A stretch of 5,618 bases of DNA, from the NCBI GenBank assembly GCA_002404375.1, contig DHJO01000113.1, positions 1,817 to 7,434 on the forward strand, given 5' to 3'. Under the pieces are notes generated by a model, which saw nothing but the letters and a program-made list of their open reading frames with translations, was not told the DNA's origin and made no database searches. Both the position numbers and the translations under genes were made by a program. The stretch is from Gemmatimonadales bacterium UBA4718 (lineage in GTDB: Bacteria; Gemmatimonadota; Gemmatimonadetes; Gemmatimonadales; Gemmatimonadaceae). Positions 4,644-5,618 of the stretch are shown here, one piece after another. Positions within the stretch are counted from its first letter, which is position 1; each line of letters begins with the position of its first letter.

Positions 4644-5618
4644 ATGCGAGCCCATCCCGTCCTTTCCGCCCTCGCCTGCGCGCTGCTTTGCGCCGGCTCC
4701 CTCTCCGCGCAGCTCACGACTCCACTCGATTCCACTACTCTTGCCGGCTTTCGCTGGCGATCGATCGGTCCCGCCAACATGGGTGGGAGAGTCACGGACA
4801 TCGAGGTGGTGCCGGGCAACTCCAAGGTCTTCTACGTCGCGACTGCAACCGGAGGAATCTGGAAGACCGTGAACGCCGGAACGATGTTCTTTCCCCTGTT
4901 CGACAAGGAACGAGTGATCTCGATGGGCGATATCGCAATCGCGCCTTCCAACCCCAATATCATCTACGCCGGCACGGGAGAGGAAGATTCGCGCAACTCG
5001 ATCTCGCCGGGAGGAGGCGTCTATAAATCGACCGACGCCGGACGCACGTGGAAGCTGAGTGGGCTCGAGGCGACGCAACAGATCGGTAGAATCATCGTCG
5101 ATCCCACCGACCCCAACATCGTTTACGTCGCGGCACTCGGCCACGCCTGGAACTCGAATCCCGAGCGCGGAGTCTATAAGTCCACCGATGGCGGCACCAC
5201 TTGGCAGCTGGTGAAGTTTGTCAGCGACAAGGCGGGATTCGTCGATCTGGCGATGGACGCGAAGGATCACAAGACACTCTATGGGTCGAGCTGGGAGCGG
5301 GTGCGTGGTCCTTACTTCCTTAAGAGCGGCGGTCCCGGAAGCGGGCTTTGGAAGACGACCGATGCCGGGGCAACCTGGCGAGAAATACGCGGTGGAGGCT
5401 TTCCCGAGACGCCAAAGGGGCGCATCGGTATCGCGGTCTCACCGTCCAATCCGCAGGTCATCTACACGTGGGTGGAGGCGGACACGCTGCCACATCCACT
5501 GGCGAGAGGCGAGAGGCCCGACACAAGCAAGCGGCAGAAGACGAACAGCGGCATCTATCGTTCTGCCGATGGAGGAGCGACGTGGACTCTGACCTATCGT
5601 AACGAACCGCCCGGTCAG
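4644..5618 (+). CDS. Asp-box (BNR)/VPS10-sortilin-like secreted beta-propeller protein, N-terminal part
   Basis: The first 325 residues are visible, with no internal stop, and the gene continues past the window. Residues 1-22 are a signal peptide (core at about 6-18, cleavage after Leu-Ser-Ala, leaving Gln23). The rest is a beta-propeller with four clear Asp-boxes, S/T-x-D-x-G-x-T-W: 129-136, 180-187, 238-245 and 307-314. A degenerate one, 'TVNAGTMF', lies at about 75-82. Between them are 'DPTDPNIVYVAA' and 'SPSNPQVIYTW' type strands. 'FRWRSIGPANMGGRVTDIEV' near the start is typical of the large proteins annotated as VPS10-domain or 'glycosyl hydrolase', generally around 1,000 residues, so about a third is here. 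Asp-boxes are structural and do not prove hydrolase activity; ligand binding or exo-enzyme activity are both possible. No ribosome binding site is obvious upstream. ATG 4644 is chosen from the signal peptide. Confidence 0.93.
   Translation, partial: MRAHPVLSALACALLCAGSLSAQLTTPLDSTTLAGFRWRSIGPANMGGRVTDIEVVPGNSKVFYVATATGGIWKTVNAGTMFFPLFDKERVISMGDIAIAPSNPNIIYAGTGEEDSRNSISPGGGVYKSTDAGRTWKLSGLEATQQIGRIIVDPTDPNIVYVAALGHAWNSNPERGVYKSTDGGTTWQLVKFVSDKAGFVDLAMDAKDHKTLYGSSWERVRGPYFLKSGGPGSGLWKTTDAGATWREIRGGGFPETPKGRIGIAVSPSNPQVIYTWVEADTLPHPLARGERPDTSKRQKTNSGIYRSADGGATWTLTYRNEPPGQ

Noticed and set aside
4551..5270. Minus-strand frame of 239 codons
   Set aside because: It is antisense to the Asp-box protein, whose repeated S/T-x-D-x-G-x-T-W motifs settle the strand.

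Overview
The window looks like chromosomal DNA from a GC-rich, Gram-negative-type soil or aquatic bacterium. Gemmatimonadota is my best guess, with Acidobacteriota as the alternative. The guess rests on protein style: small glycine-rich outer-membrane beta-barrels, a VPS10/sortilin-like Asp-box exported protein, and signal peptides ending in Ala-Gln. It is inference, not a database match. Nearly everything encoded here is exported or membrane-bound; the one clearly cytoplasmic protein is a response regulator.

Layout, left to right. Bases 1-101 (minus) hold the 5' end of a secreted protein gene that runs off the window. A 313-base divergent intergenic region follows. Bases 415-954 (plus) encode a complete small outer-membrane beta-barrel. 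It converges on the minus-strand gene 1016-1495, a small secreted beta-rich protein, and the two share a bidirectional terminator near 971-1002. Upstream of that on the minus strand is an OmpR/PhoB-type response regulator (1630-2325) with no partner kinase in view.

A strong minus-strand terminator (2415-2453) separates the regulator from a compact minus-strand cluster read right to left. The cluster starts with a single-pass membrane protein with a coiled-coil tail (3977-4480). Next come a small lipoprotein (3461-3886) and a second probable lipoprotein with a proline-rich tail (2809-3498). It ends with the C-terminal half of an outer-membrane beta-barrel (2478-2804), which lacks its signal peptide and first strands and is probably a 5'-truncated pseudogene. 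The spacing suggests co-transcription, but a hairpin at 3921-3958 could attenuate between the first two genes.

The right end (4644 onward, plus) is the first 325 residues of a large Asp-box (BNR)/VPS10-type secreted protein, divergent from the cluster.

The genes look like envelope and secretion functions, with the regulator perhaps controlling a neighbour. I see no tRNA, rRNA, CRISPR, insertion sequence or prophage. The observations I would follow first are the truncated barrel at 2478-2804 and the occurrence of Gln at +1 after all four predicted signal peptidase I sites.
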